Source of the DNA: WM-3-3 sp041660045
Lineage (GTDB): Bacteria; Pseudomonadota; Gammaproteobacteria; Methylococcales; Methylomonadaceae
Reading direction: 5' to 3'
DNA: 64,000 nt
Assembly: GCA_041660045.1 (NCBI GenBank)
Contig: JBAZXA010000004.1
Coordinates: 124,001 to 188,000, forward strand
Below the pieces are notes generated by a model. That model ran no database searches, was not told the origin of the DNA, and saw only the letters and a list, made by a program, of their open reading frames with translations. The position numbers and the translations under genes are program-made. Numbering within the stretch: the stretch's first letter is position 1; each line of letters starts with the position of its first letter. Of this stretch, positions 18,590 through 25,940 are shown piece after piece.

Positions 18590-19378
18590 TTGCCTTTTAA
18601 AATCCTGCGTATCTTGGCATTACTCACCCTTTTAGCGGTGGTTGCGTTTTATGCCAAAACTCAAAAACTCCACGCCAGATCATGGTCTGAACCCTTAGAC
18701 GTTATTATTTACCCCATCAATGGCGAGCAGCCTAATGCGGAAATCGACAGTTATATCAAAGAACTCAATGCTAGTGTCTTTAGCCCAATTGATAGTTTTT
18801 TTAACCAACAAGGCCAAATTTATCAACTCAACACCCATCAGCCTGTTAAAACCCATTTGGGCGCAGAAATCAGCCAACTGCCGCCGGCAGCGCCATTACC
18901 TAGCGCAGGCTTACCTGCCATCCTCTGGTGGAGTTTAAAATTCCGCTACTGGGCTTACCAACAAACACCCAGTAAGGATGCTAAGCAGCACAGCATACGG
19001 GTTTTTGTGCTCTACCATCAAGTCAGTGCAAACCTAAAATTACAGCATTCCTTAGGTTTGGATAAAGGCCTCTTATCGCTAGTCCATGCCTTTGCCGATA
19101 TAGACCAAGATGCCCAAAACAACATCATTATTGCCCATGAAATGCTACACACGGTTGGCGCAACGGATAAATACCAAGGCAACGGCGAACCGGTTTTCCC
19201 CGAAGGCTATGCCGAGCCAAACCGCAGCCCACTCTGGCCACAAAACAAAGCTGAAATTATGGCCGTACGCATGCCGGTAACGGAAAACAGCTCCCGCATG
19301 GCCGAAAACTTAAACCAATGTGTGATTGGCGAGCAGACAGCCAGAGAGATAAATTGGTTAAATGTACCGGAAAACTAG
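18590..19378 (+). CDS. Membrane-anchored putative metzincin-like protein
   Basis: I do not recognise a named family. The 262-residue protein has one hydrophobic N-terminal segment (about residues 6-21) that could be an uncleaved anchor or signal, so most of it is probably periplasmic. Residues 183-193 read HEMLHTVGATD, which fits HExxHxxGxxD, the zinc site of metzincin-like peptidases with Asp as third ligand. A Met in EIMAVRM at about 222-228 could be a Met-turn. The start is TTG at 18590, right after the JAMM gene. Its C-terminal TAREINWL motif recurs in a remnant near 21320. Peptidase activity is an inference from the motif. Confidence 0.7.
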   Translation: MPFKILRILALLTLLAVVAFYAKTQKLHARSWSEPLDVIIYPINGEQPNAEIDSYIKELNASVFSPIDSFFNQQGQIYQLNTHQPVKTHLGAEISQLPPAAPLPSAGLPAILWWSLKFRYWAYQQTPSKDAKQHSIRVFVLYHQVSANLKLQHSLGLDKGLLSLVHAFADIDQDAQNNIIIAHEMLHTVGATDKYQGNGEPVFPEGYAEPNRSPLWPQNKAEIMAVRMPVTENSSRMAENLNQCVIGEQTAREINWLNVPEN

Positions 19379-19845
19379 CACTGAAGTTCGCTCACCAGTG
19401 GGTAATAAAATGCAAGCACGCTACTTTGTCATTAGACATTCTTCGCTAATAGCGTCTTACAGGGTGATAAACAGCAGTGCTACCGGGAAAACCAGTGCAA
19501 TCGATAGATAAGCGCCGTGCCTGACGAAAGCAGTAGATGGTGTCGCTGAAAGCAGGCAGCGGCTGATTTGAAATCACCTAAAACAACCAACCTAAAGTGA
19601 TGGACGAAAGGAAAGGAAAAGCGGATGTAATAGCTTAACTTCTACGGTTTGTTTGTATATCTAAATATATAACAACTTAAGCCACAAGGCTTAACCGCCT
19701 GATACGAAAATCAAATGTCTGCTGGTATGGGATGCATAAAAAGCCATATCTCCCATACCAGCATGACTGTCACCCGCTATAAATTGCGAGTGGCAACTAA
19801 CCGAAAAATTCGTCTAGCCCAAAAATAAAGCGCAAAACCTTACAC
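19379..19845 (+). other. 467-base non-coding stretch, possible group II intron remnant
   Basis: No convincing protein gene lies here. The part from about 19480 to 19640 reads like structured RNA: it contains CCTAAAACAACCAACCTAAA, close to the AAAACAGCCAACCTAA block in domain I of known bacterial group II introns, followed by purine-rich sequence with GAAAGG repeats. No reverse-transcriptase frame and no domain V hairpin could be found, so at most this is a 5' remnant. Two hairpins, at 19677-19694 and 19720-19763, follow. Confidence 0.3.
19720..19763. repeat. 13-bp perfect inverted repeat
   Basis: TGCTGGTATGGGA at 19720-19732 and TCCCATACCAGCA at 19751-19763 are exact reverse complements around an 18-base loop. 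There is no T-run beyond either arm, so a simple terminator is unlikely. It may be a mobile-element end or a palindromic repeat unit. A smaller hairpin (TTAAGCC/GGCTTAA) lies at 19677-19694. Confidence 0.6.
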
Positions 19846-20091
19846 TTACCACTCGTCATCCTTCATAGCCCAGGGTACTGTGCCGTCAACCAAAGACGCA
19901 TTTATGCCTTTTTTCTCCATGTCTTCCAAGGTTTTGTAAAACGTTGCCTCATGCATCAACGTGCCACTTACCGTGTACAAAGCAACATAACGTGACGAAA
20001 TATCCACATCTACTACGAAATCGCCACCTGCATCCTCTGTACGGCGAGCGTTACCGTTCCAATCCACAAAATAACCGGGTACAACCACCAT
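19846..20091 (-). CDS. Hypothetical 81-residue protein
   Basis: I do not recognise this protein. It is acidic, soluble and starts at ATG 20089-20091 behind TTGAGG at good spacing, which supports translation. The composition (VDVDISSRYVALYTVSG, then KTLEDMEKKGI) looks like a real small protein and not a shadow. It overlaps a larger open frame just upstream on the same strand, an arrangement often seen in small two-gene modules, but no toxin, antitoxin or immunity family is recognised. Confidence 0.4.
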   Translation of the reverse strand: MVVVPGYFVDWNGNARRTEDAGGDFVVDVDISSRYVALYTVSGTLMHEATFYKTLEDMEKKGINASLVDGTVPWAMKDDEW

Positions 20092-20383
20092 AAATAATCC
20101 TCAATTGGCAATGGGTCTTTAAAATACGCCCTTGCCTCAAGCAAATAGCGCGCCAATGCAATGGGATCACGCAAACAGGCAAGGGACATGCAGTGCAGCA
20201 GGTTTGCCACGCACTGCGCCGGTTTTCGTTGTGTCGCAAACCTGACAATGTCGAAAACCTGACAGAGGCCCGTTTTATCAGTTTTATACCTTGGAAATCT
20301 TCTATACACGGCCAGCTAGCAGAATAAAAGCGCTCAAGATCCTCGTATTGTAGTTCGACTAAGCCATTTTTTACCTGTATCAC
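20013..20383 (-). pseudogene. Possible frameshifted small ORF upstream of the 81-residue gene
   Basis: Two overlapping minus-strand frames cover this stretch. The first (from 20383) begins plausibly with an ATG and MIQVKNGLVELQYEDLERFY, then becomes Cys/Arg-rich and unlike a folded protein. A second frame takes over around 20300 and carries a natural-looking helix-rich tail (DPIALARYLLEARAYFKDPL) that ends inside the next gene. This suggests one gene broken by a frameshift in its first third. Family unknown; the call depends on protein-like composition only. Confidence 0.3.
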
Positions 20384-20608
20384 TAAACCATATTTTACTG
20401 CGCTGTTTTTTAAGATAGGTCTATATTATCTAGATGTAGGTTTAGTGCCTAGCTGTTGCGCGGATAGCCAAAAAAGGCTTTGTAATTGTTAGTTTAACTA
20501 GAAGACTTAGTGTTTTAAGACGTAGAAAGTGCGCGTATGAAGTGAAATGGCATTCGGCGTGAAGTCAATAACCCTGAATTCTAAGACGTTAGATCCCGGC
20601 TAACTTGC

Positions 20609-20614
20609 TATAAT
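20609..20614 (+). promoter_or_regulatory. Extended -10 promoter for the DUF433 gene
   Basis: TGCTATAAT at 20606-20614 is a perfect extended -10 element (TGn plus consensus hexamer). No good -35 lies 17 bases upstream, as is common for this promoter type. The ATG of the DUF433 gene is 30 bases downstream with GAGA-type ribosome binding sequence between. Confidence 0.55.
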
Positions 20615-20644
20615 TTAATCTGTCATTTGTTCTGAGATAACGCA

Positions 20645-20878
20645 ATGAACCTTGACTATCATAACTTTATAACAATTGAACCCAGAAAACACAGCGGCAA
20701 ACCCTGTATAAGAGGTTTACGTATAACAGTTTACGATGTGCCAATGTGGATGGCTAATGGCATGAGCCAGACAGAAATCGTCGAATACTTTCCGGAATTA
20801 ACGGATGACGACATCACCGCTTGCTTGCAATATGCCGCTGACAGGGAACGGCAATCATTTACCATCAAAACCTTGTGA
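20645..20878 (+). CDS. DUF433 domain protein, antitoxin-like
   Basis: This 77-residue protein shows the DUF433 pattern: a start with I-x-PRKHSGKPCIRGLRITV, then a winged-helix-like segment with FPELTDDDITACLQYA. Such proteins are usually encoded immediately before a DUF5615 PIN-like protein and are taken as the antitoxin. Here the following frame (overlapping by 4 bases) is a damaged DUF5615 gene, so the antitoxin appears to survive without its toxin. Confidence 0.8.
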   Translation: MNLDYHNFITIEPRKHSGKPCIRGLRITVYDVPMWMANGMSQTEIVEYFPELTDDDITACLQYAADRERQSFTIKTL

Positions 20879-21120
20879 AACTATACTGGATGAAAATTAT
20901 CCCGGCATATTGTGCCGTTTATTCAAGATACCTCCCCAAACTCAGCACACGATGCCGGTTTTTACAAAATGAGCTTAATACAGGACAACCACCAAAAATC
21001 ATATGGCTTAAAATAGGGAATCAATCGAAAACCACTATGGTTAAAACTTTGCGGGATAATCGGCAAGCCATAGAGAGCGCGCTACTAGCCGAAGATAAAA
21101 CGTGTATTGAGATTATTTAG
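20875..21120 (+). pseudogene. Degraded DUF5615 PIN-like toxin gene
   Basis: The open frame here starts MKLYWMKII, but a neighbouring frame two bases on reads LDENYPGILCRLFK, which is the N-terminus expected of DUF5615 proteins (MKLLLDEN...). The far end, GQPPKIIWLKIGNQSK followed by AIESAL, is the expected C-terminal part in the open frame. The middle segment that normally carries the acidic SKDxDF residues is missing. The gene therefore shows a frameshift after codon 3 and an internal loss, and is very likely inactive. Confidence 0.65.
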
Positions 21121-21261
21121 CAAACGAAAAAGGATGATTGTTGGGTTTTATTTTTCCTCACAAAATACCGTTTTGATCGCCGGTCTCGATTCAATCCATA
21201 TGCTTTCCACGTAAACATTGGGGCAAGAAAAAACTAAACAGTGCTTGCTTGCTGTCCAATT

Positions 21262-21346
21262 GCCAGACAACCCAAAACCAGTATCCTACGGGCTGAAGGC
21301 TAGGGAGATTAATTGGCTGAAACTACCTGATAGCTAGCGGCTAGTA
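21262..21346 (+). pseudogene. Remnant of a C-terminal coding tail resembling the 18590-19378 gene
   Basis: A plus-strand frame here ends GLKAREINWLKLPDS before a TAG stop. The end of the metzincin-like gene reads TAREINWLNVPEN before its TAG stop. The two tails agree over AREINWL and in length, but the DNA has diverged, and no start or upstream homologous domain remains. It is likely the leftover of a paralogue or of an older allele separated by the intervening insertion. Confidence 0.4.
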
Positions 21347-21356
21347 ACGGGTGGTA

Positions 21357-23936
21357 TTAGCGAGGTTGAACTTTGATTTCGGTTTGAATACGATTACGAA
21401 CTTCTTGGTAGATTGAAATAGAAACTCCTTCTTTGACTTCCATAGTTACAGCGAGCGCATAAGGGATAAGTTCGTCAAGCTTATCGATTGCATCGGCATT
21501 GCATTGCACAGGAATGACCAATTCATCGCCATCCTGATAATCCGAAACCTTGCTGCTTTCCAATATTTCGTGCTGAACTGTGCCTCGCCTAACTTGATTC
21601 CAGTCTGATTCATTCCGTTCCAGATTAAGGGGATCAGTTTTTTTAGGCGCTTCAAAAAACAGTTTAACCTGACGCAAATAGCGGTGATTGGGATTGATCG
21701 GTGTGAACCACGCAAGAGTAATAGTTAAACGCCGCCACTGTTTGGAGTTTGCCAAGGAAGGAGGTAGCGGAAAACGGTATTCGTGGACTTGTTTCTCGCC
21801 TATATGCCCACAGCCAATCACTGTGGCTCGTTGTTCCGTGCAAGTTAGCACTCTGGAGACATTTACGTGGCCGTAGCCCGCGGATTTACTGGAGAAGTTT
21901 TTTAATTGACGCGCAACAGGCGTTGGCTTCAAATGTTGTTTCAATACTTCGTCTACATCCTTTTTGGATGCGCCATGTACTAATAACGCTTTAACCAGAA
22001 CGGCAATTTGATCTTCTTGTATGGCGTCTGGCATTTGCCGCCTAAGGCTATCGATGACCTCGTAAATTCTGGCTCCGGCACGGGAGGCCAGCGCCGTGGC
22101 GTTACTGCTACCTCGTGTGTAACTCGAAGCGGACTGGTCACCTGTATTGTCTTCAACAGCTACTTTTTGCCCGGGAGACAAAATAGATTCAGAAGGCTTA
22201 AAAGAGCTGCCAATAGGTGGAGTATTAAATAATTGCCGACCGCCAGGCAATAAAATGTCAGGTTTAATTGACCGTCGAAATCCGTGTCCTAAACGACCAA
22301 TTGGACTAAATAATTTGGTTGCCGGCAGAATATCGACGCGCCTGGCTAAACTCGAAACATTTGAGCTGTCACTGTGGCTGGCTCCGACCGTAATGGCGTT
22401 TAGTGACTCGGAAGGCGAAATGATTCTTCGTAAATGGGACGTCTCGTTGATTTTAGCTAGAGCTATTTGAGTTTTTTTCGCATCGTTCAACCGATTGAAC
22501 TCGTCTTCCGAAACACCAAGATTGATCGGCTCACCGATGTTGCCGGTGCTAACGCAAAAAAGCACTCTATATTTCCACGACAGCCAATCCAACAATTTCG
22601 CACAAGGACTCGGCGCGTGAATAAACGGCCGTGTTGGGTCGCCAAAAGACAGATTAATGATCTTTACCGTATTGGCTTGGGCGGGAATCTCGCCTTCGCC
22701 TTCGAACATGCGCCGGACGGCACGTTCAATGCGATCTTCATAAAAAACCTCATCCGGGACATGTTCACGCCGATTTCTCGCATGTGGGTCGGGTTGCAAA
22801 ATCGGCCGAAAATAAACCGGTCTAGTTAACGGAATTTCGTTAGCATCCAACTCACCGTGTATGACCAACGAAGCCATTGCAGTGCCATGTTTTCTGTCGC
22901 CGGGCTGATATTCGTTTTCCAGTTCGTCAGCATCGTCCAAAATTAACCGGTCTTTAAGCCACGTATGTTGGCTGAAAGGTACGCCGTCTAAAATTGCAAC
23001 TATCGGCTCACCACTGACTGGATATTCCGGCGCAGTTTGTATCGGCCCGGACTCATCGGGTGAACTGGTCAACGATTGTCCGGTTGGGCGAAAAAACATT
23101 ATCGACGGCAGCTTCAATAAATGGATGTCCAACGCGTTGCGATCAATCTTTTCGACTATCGTTTGAATACTATCTCTGGATAATTGGGCTTTTGCCGCAT
23201 GAAAGCCGATTTCTGAGTATTCAAGAAATGGACTGATTAACTGTCCGGACAATTGTTCCAGTAAGGTTTTAAAATTTGCTTCGTTTTGTTTCCTGGTCTG
23301 TCTGTCCTTACGGTAAAAAAACTCTACTTGGAAATTGATGTGTTGGTGTGCGGCGTCCTCGTACTCCAAATCTGCGCGCCAAATATCGAGAACGCCGGTT
23401 TCTATTAATTGCTCTTGTATCCCCCACCGTCGAATAACTTTGATTTGGGAAAATACGTCTCTCCATTTGGCTTTACCCGGAGGTAAATCGTTTGTTTTTT
23501 GCCATTGCTTCCAAAGGGCTAGCAATTCGGACAAACCTTGTCGGTTGGTCATGGCAAGATACAACCGACCTTTAACAAGCTTATCGGTTTTCTGTTGTTT
23601 GCTGTCTTTGTTGAAAAAATATTCGTCTGGCTCGAACTCCTCATCCCATTCGGCCAGCCATTCCAACCCAGGCGTATTGGCAATGGCACGTTGAAAATCT
23701 TCTATACGCCCAGCCGTTTCAATCACCAAAACCATTTCCGGCTCCAAGCCTGCGATCGAACCCGACAACATCGCTTGGTCGGCTCGAAATTGTTTTTCCA
23801 GGTTTTCAATCTGTGGTGCTAACCGTGAAATTTGTACTTGTTTTGACGGTGCATTCAGTGGCTGGAAACCAGCTTTTCCCTTTGGAGGGTCAACAATTTT
23901 TGCTTGGGGAAAAATCAATAACGGTAATTCGGCCAT
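21357..23936 (-). CDS. Subtilisin-like serine protease (S8 family) partnered with an AAA+ ATPase
   Basis: This 859-residue protein has no signal peptide and is probably cytoplasmic. Residues 1-300 are a long N-terminal region without a recognised domain. The S8 domain follows with a complete catalytic site: Asp317 in AILDGVP, His350 in KHGTAMAS, oxyanion Asn466 in STGNIGE and Ser611 in GSSNATALAS. Large inserts separate the motifs, and residues 690-859 form a beta-rich C-terminal part. The ATG overlaps the stop of the ATPase gene upstream (TAATG), so the two are translationally coupled and probably act together. AAA+ ATPase and S8 protease pairs of this kind recur in bacteria; their target is not known to me. 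The genomic setting among toxin-antitoxin relics suggests a defence or stress role, which is inference. Confidence 0.85.
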   Translation of the reverse strand: MAELPLLIFPQAKIVDPPKGKAGFQPLNAPSKQVQISRLAPQIENLEKQFRADQAMLSGSIAGLEPEMVLVIETAGRIEDFQRAIANTPGLEWLAEWDEEFEPDEYFFNKDSKQQKTDKLVKGRLYLAMTNRQGLSELLALWKQWQKTNDLPPGKAKWRDVFSQIKVIRRWGIQEQLIETGVLDIWRADLEYEDAAHQHINFQVEFFYRKDRQTRKQNEANFKTLLEQLSGQLISPFLEYSEIGFHAAKAQLSRDSIQTIVEKIDRNALDIHLLKLPSIMFFRPTGQSLTSSPDESGPIQTAPEYPVSGEPIVAILDGVPFSQHTWLKDRLILDDADELENEYQPGDRKHGTAMASLVIHGELDANEIPLTRPVYFRPILQPDPHARNRREHVPDEVFYEDRIERAVRRMFEGEGEIPAQANTVKIINLSFGDPTRPFIHAPSPCAKLLDWLSWKYRVLFCVSTGNIGEPINLGVSEDEFNRLNDAKKTQIALAKINETSHLRRIISPSESLNAITVGASHSDSSNVSSLARRVDILPATKLFSPIGRLGHGFRRSIKPDILLPGGRQLFNTPPIGSSFKPSESILSPGQKVAVEDNTGDQSASSYTRGSSNATALASRAGARIYEVIDSLRRQMPDAIQEDQIAVLVKALLVHGASKKDVDEVLKQHLKPTPVARQLKNFSSKSAGYGHVNVSRVLTCTEQRATVIGCGHIGEKQVHEYRFPLPPSLANSKQWRRLTITLAWFTPINPNHRYLRQVKLFFEAPKKTDPLNLERNESDWNQVRRGTVQHEILESSKVSDYQDGDELVIPVQCNADAIDKLDELIPYALAVTMEVKEGVSISIYQEVRNRIQTEIKVQPR

Positions 23937-24907
23937 TACTCCATTCCTTGTGGTTTAGGCTTATATCGGCTTTGCCATTGATGCAATACAGCCGTGGTGA
24001 TATTTTTGGCATTATCGGTTTGTTTACTTAATATTGCTCGCCGGACAATAGTCAGACAGACCTCTTCAATTTCGGAAAAGTTTGTCCCCAGCATTTTCTT
24101 AGCCATCGTTTCGGCGGCAAAGCCGAATTTGACCGATGTCTTATGTTCCATCGCGGCAATGAATAAAGCGATTTTATCCCGTGACGGAAGGGGCAACTCA
24201 ACTTTTACCTGGAAGCGACGCCAGACGGCTTTGTCCAGAAGTTCGGGGTGATTGCTGGCGGCGATTACCACGACATAGTCCGGCAAATCGTCCAATTGCA
24301 GTAGTAATGAACTCACCACGCGCTTGATTTCACCTGTTTCATGGGTATCGCCGCGCTCTTTGCCTATGGTTTCGAATTCATCCAAAAACAAAACGCAACG
24401 CTGGGTTTTTACGTAATCGATAATTTGTTTCAATCGGCTGGCTGTTTCCCCCAAGTAGCTGCCTATTAACGTGTCGTAACGAATAGAAACCAGGGGATAC
24501 ATTAATTCCGTCGCTATAGCTTCGGCCAAACTGGTTTTACCGTTACCGGGGGGGCCAACCAATAAAATTCTATTTCTGGCCGATAAGCTATACGCGTGTA
24601 ACAATTCGGAACGGTGCTGTTCTTCAATTAAATCATAAATTTGTTCCAGTGCTAGCTCTGGAACAAAGACTGTCGTTAACAAACGTTTTGGCGTTATTTC
24701 ATAAACCAAATCATTTTGTTTTTGCGCCGCAACAGGTCGCTGTGCTAGTAACTCAGTTCCGAATGAATTTTGAAGCCGATCAGCTAAAATTCGGTGCCCC
24801 TTATTACGTTCGTCTGCTATTAATAATTCTGCCGCCTTTCGAAAAGCAATTTGGTCTCCTCTGCAACCCGACCGAATTAGGCTAACTAAAACATCAGCTC
24901 TAGCCAT
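23936..24907 (-). CDS. AAA+ ATPase coupled to the S8 protease
   Basis: The protein is a single-domain AAA+ ATPase of 323 residues from ATG 24907 (a TTG at 24943 would add 12). An N-terminal helical region of about 105 residues precedes Walker A GPPGNGKTS (118-126), Walker B VLFLDEFE (172-179), a sensor-1 region in AASNHPELLD and an arginine-finger-like WRRF. This resembles the FtsH/SpoVK group of unfoldase-like or substrate-remodelling ATPases. Encoded first in the operon and coupled by TAATG to the protease gene, it probably controls or feeds the protease. No membrane segment is evident. Confidence 0.85.
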   Translation of the reverse strand: MARADVLVSLIRSGCRGDQIAFRKAAELLIADERNKGHRILADRLQNSFGTELLAQRPVAAQKQNDLVYEITPKRLLTTVFVPELALEQIYDLIEEQHRSELLHAYSLSARNRILLVGPPGNGKTSLAEAIATELMYPLVSIRYDTLIGSYLGETASRLKQIIDYVKTQRCVLFLDEFETIGKERGDTHETGEIKRVVSSLLLQLDDLPDYVVVIAASNHPELLDKAVWRRFQVKVELPLPSRDKIALFIAAMEHKTSVKFGFAAETMAKKMLGTNFSEIEEVCLTIVRRAILSKQTDNAKNITTAVLHQWQSRYKPKPQGME

Positions 24908-25146
24908 AATGAGTAAATTTCCAAATAATTTAGTTAAATTCAATGGAAAATTGTATACCTTTTTCTTTGAGAATACTTTGACAGAAAGCTGATCTATAAA
25001 TATAGGAAGAAAAACCTACAAACCATAGTCCCACTCTAATCTAAAGCCTACTGTTTATACTAACTTCACGACTTGCTCGATCGTTATACAGAACGTAGAG
25101 CGGGGCAAGTCACGTTTTATTTGGCACAATATTCAAAGCCAGACTG
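24908..25146. other. Non-coding stretch between ATPase gene and MntA remnant
   Basis: These 239 bases are AT-rich and hold no convincing gene. They include the region where a promoter of the ATPase-protease operon should lie, but no clear -10/-35 pair could be picked out. I see no tRNA, repeat or attachment site here. Confidence 0.5.
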
Positions 25147-25460
25147 TTATAGCCGATGGTCTATATGTTGATCAACCCTTACATTTGAGCTTAGCCTGAT
25201 ACAAAACAGCCCCACCCGCTGAATATGCGCCAGCAACTCAGGATTGTCGATCTGGCTAAATAGCGATAAATCCAGCGTATACGACAGCAGCAAATCATCA
25301 ATACCAGTTTCAATCCGGTTTAGTCCGGCAAAACTTAAATCACCAACTAAGGTTAGGTCGATATCAGGGCCAGTACGATGTGTACCTTTCGCTCTGAAAC
25401 CGAAGAGAATAGCTTGCCGGATGTTAGGGTATTTCGCTGCACGCTGTTGATTGCGTTAAT
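25147..25460 (-). pseudogene. Degraded MntA-like nucleotidyltransferase (antitoxin)
   Basis: A minus-strand frame reads YPNIRQAILFGFRAKGTHRT then GPDIDLTLVGD and ends LDLSLFSQIDNPELLAHIQRV, the HI0073/MntA minimal nucleotidyltransferase fold. MntA transfers AMP to HepT. The frame has no start codon: a TAA lies 11 codons before the motif, and the expected N-terminus (TINAINSV) continues in another frame, so a frameshift is present. The motif GSx10DxD is altered to GF, losing the conserved Ser, though DxD remains. The gene is very likely dead. Confidence 0.7.
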
Positions 25461-25462
25461 CG

Positions 25463-25891
25463 TTACAGCTTTATAAAGCGGATTTTTTGTCTAACTCTGG
25501 TTCCATCATCCGGTAAATTATGCAGGGTTTGTTTTAGCTCAATAAATAACTCGAAAAATCGGTTTTTAATATTGTCTGCAATAGCCTTATTTTAGGTGTG
25601 GGACGTCCGGATGCGGTCACGAATCATCTCCATCCAAGCCCTACCATCGTTGATTAAATCCAGCTGGGACGCTAAGCGGGTGGCATTGCGTACCGTGGAG
25701 GCTTGCTGGCCTTTGGCCAGCAAATAATCCCTTAACACGTTCCAGGCTAATTCATGGATGTATTCAAACGCTTGAATCAGGCCTTGTTCTTCCAGCTCAT
25801 TGAGTACGCCTTTGTCAATAAACAAGGTCAATTGCGCCAACGCATTTTGATAGTTGGCAAAACGTTGCCGCAAGCGGCTGTCTTGACCCAT
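25463..25891 (-). pseudogene. HepT-like (HI0074 family) toxin gene with in-frame TAA at the motif tyrosine
   Basis: From ATG 25891 the frame gives 99 residues of HEPN-fold protein with the family pattern ANYQNALAQL, LNELEEQGLIQAFEY and HELAWNVLRDYL. It stops after RIRTSHT. Arg93-x4-His98-x is the RX4HXY motif of HepT RNases, and the TAA at 25592-25594 stands where Tyr100 is expected; that Tyr is the residue adenylylated by MntA. The same frame stays open beyond the stop for 42 codons (NKAIADNIKNRFFELF onward to TAA at 25463), matching the family C-terminus, so one TAC/TAT to TAA change explains it. The total would be 142 residues, the usual size. Confidence 0.75.
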
Positions 25892-25940
25892 AAACTGACC
25901 CAGTAGGTATTATTCTGGATTACAAGCTAAAACTGCATGC

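Noticed and set aside
25244..25450. Plus-strand ORF of 68 residues in the island
   Set aside because: It is the antisense of the MntA-like remnant, whose translation carries the recognised nucleotidyltransferase motifs.
25592..25594. Programmed read-through or recoding of the HepT TAA
   Set aside because: TAA is not a known site for selenocysteine or pyrrolysine insertion, no stimulatory structure is evident, and the partner gene is also decayed, so a nonsense mutation is simpler.
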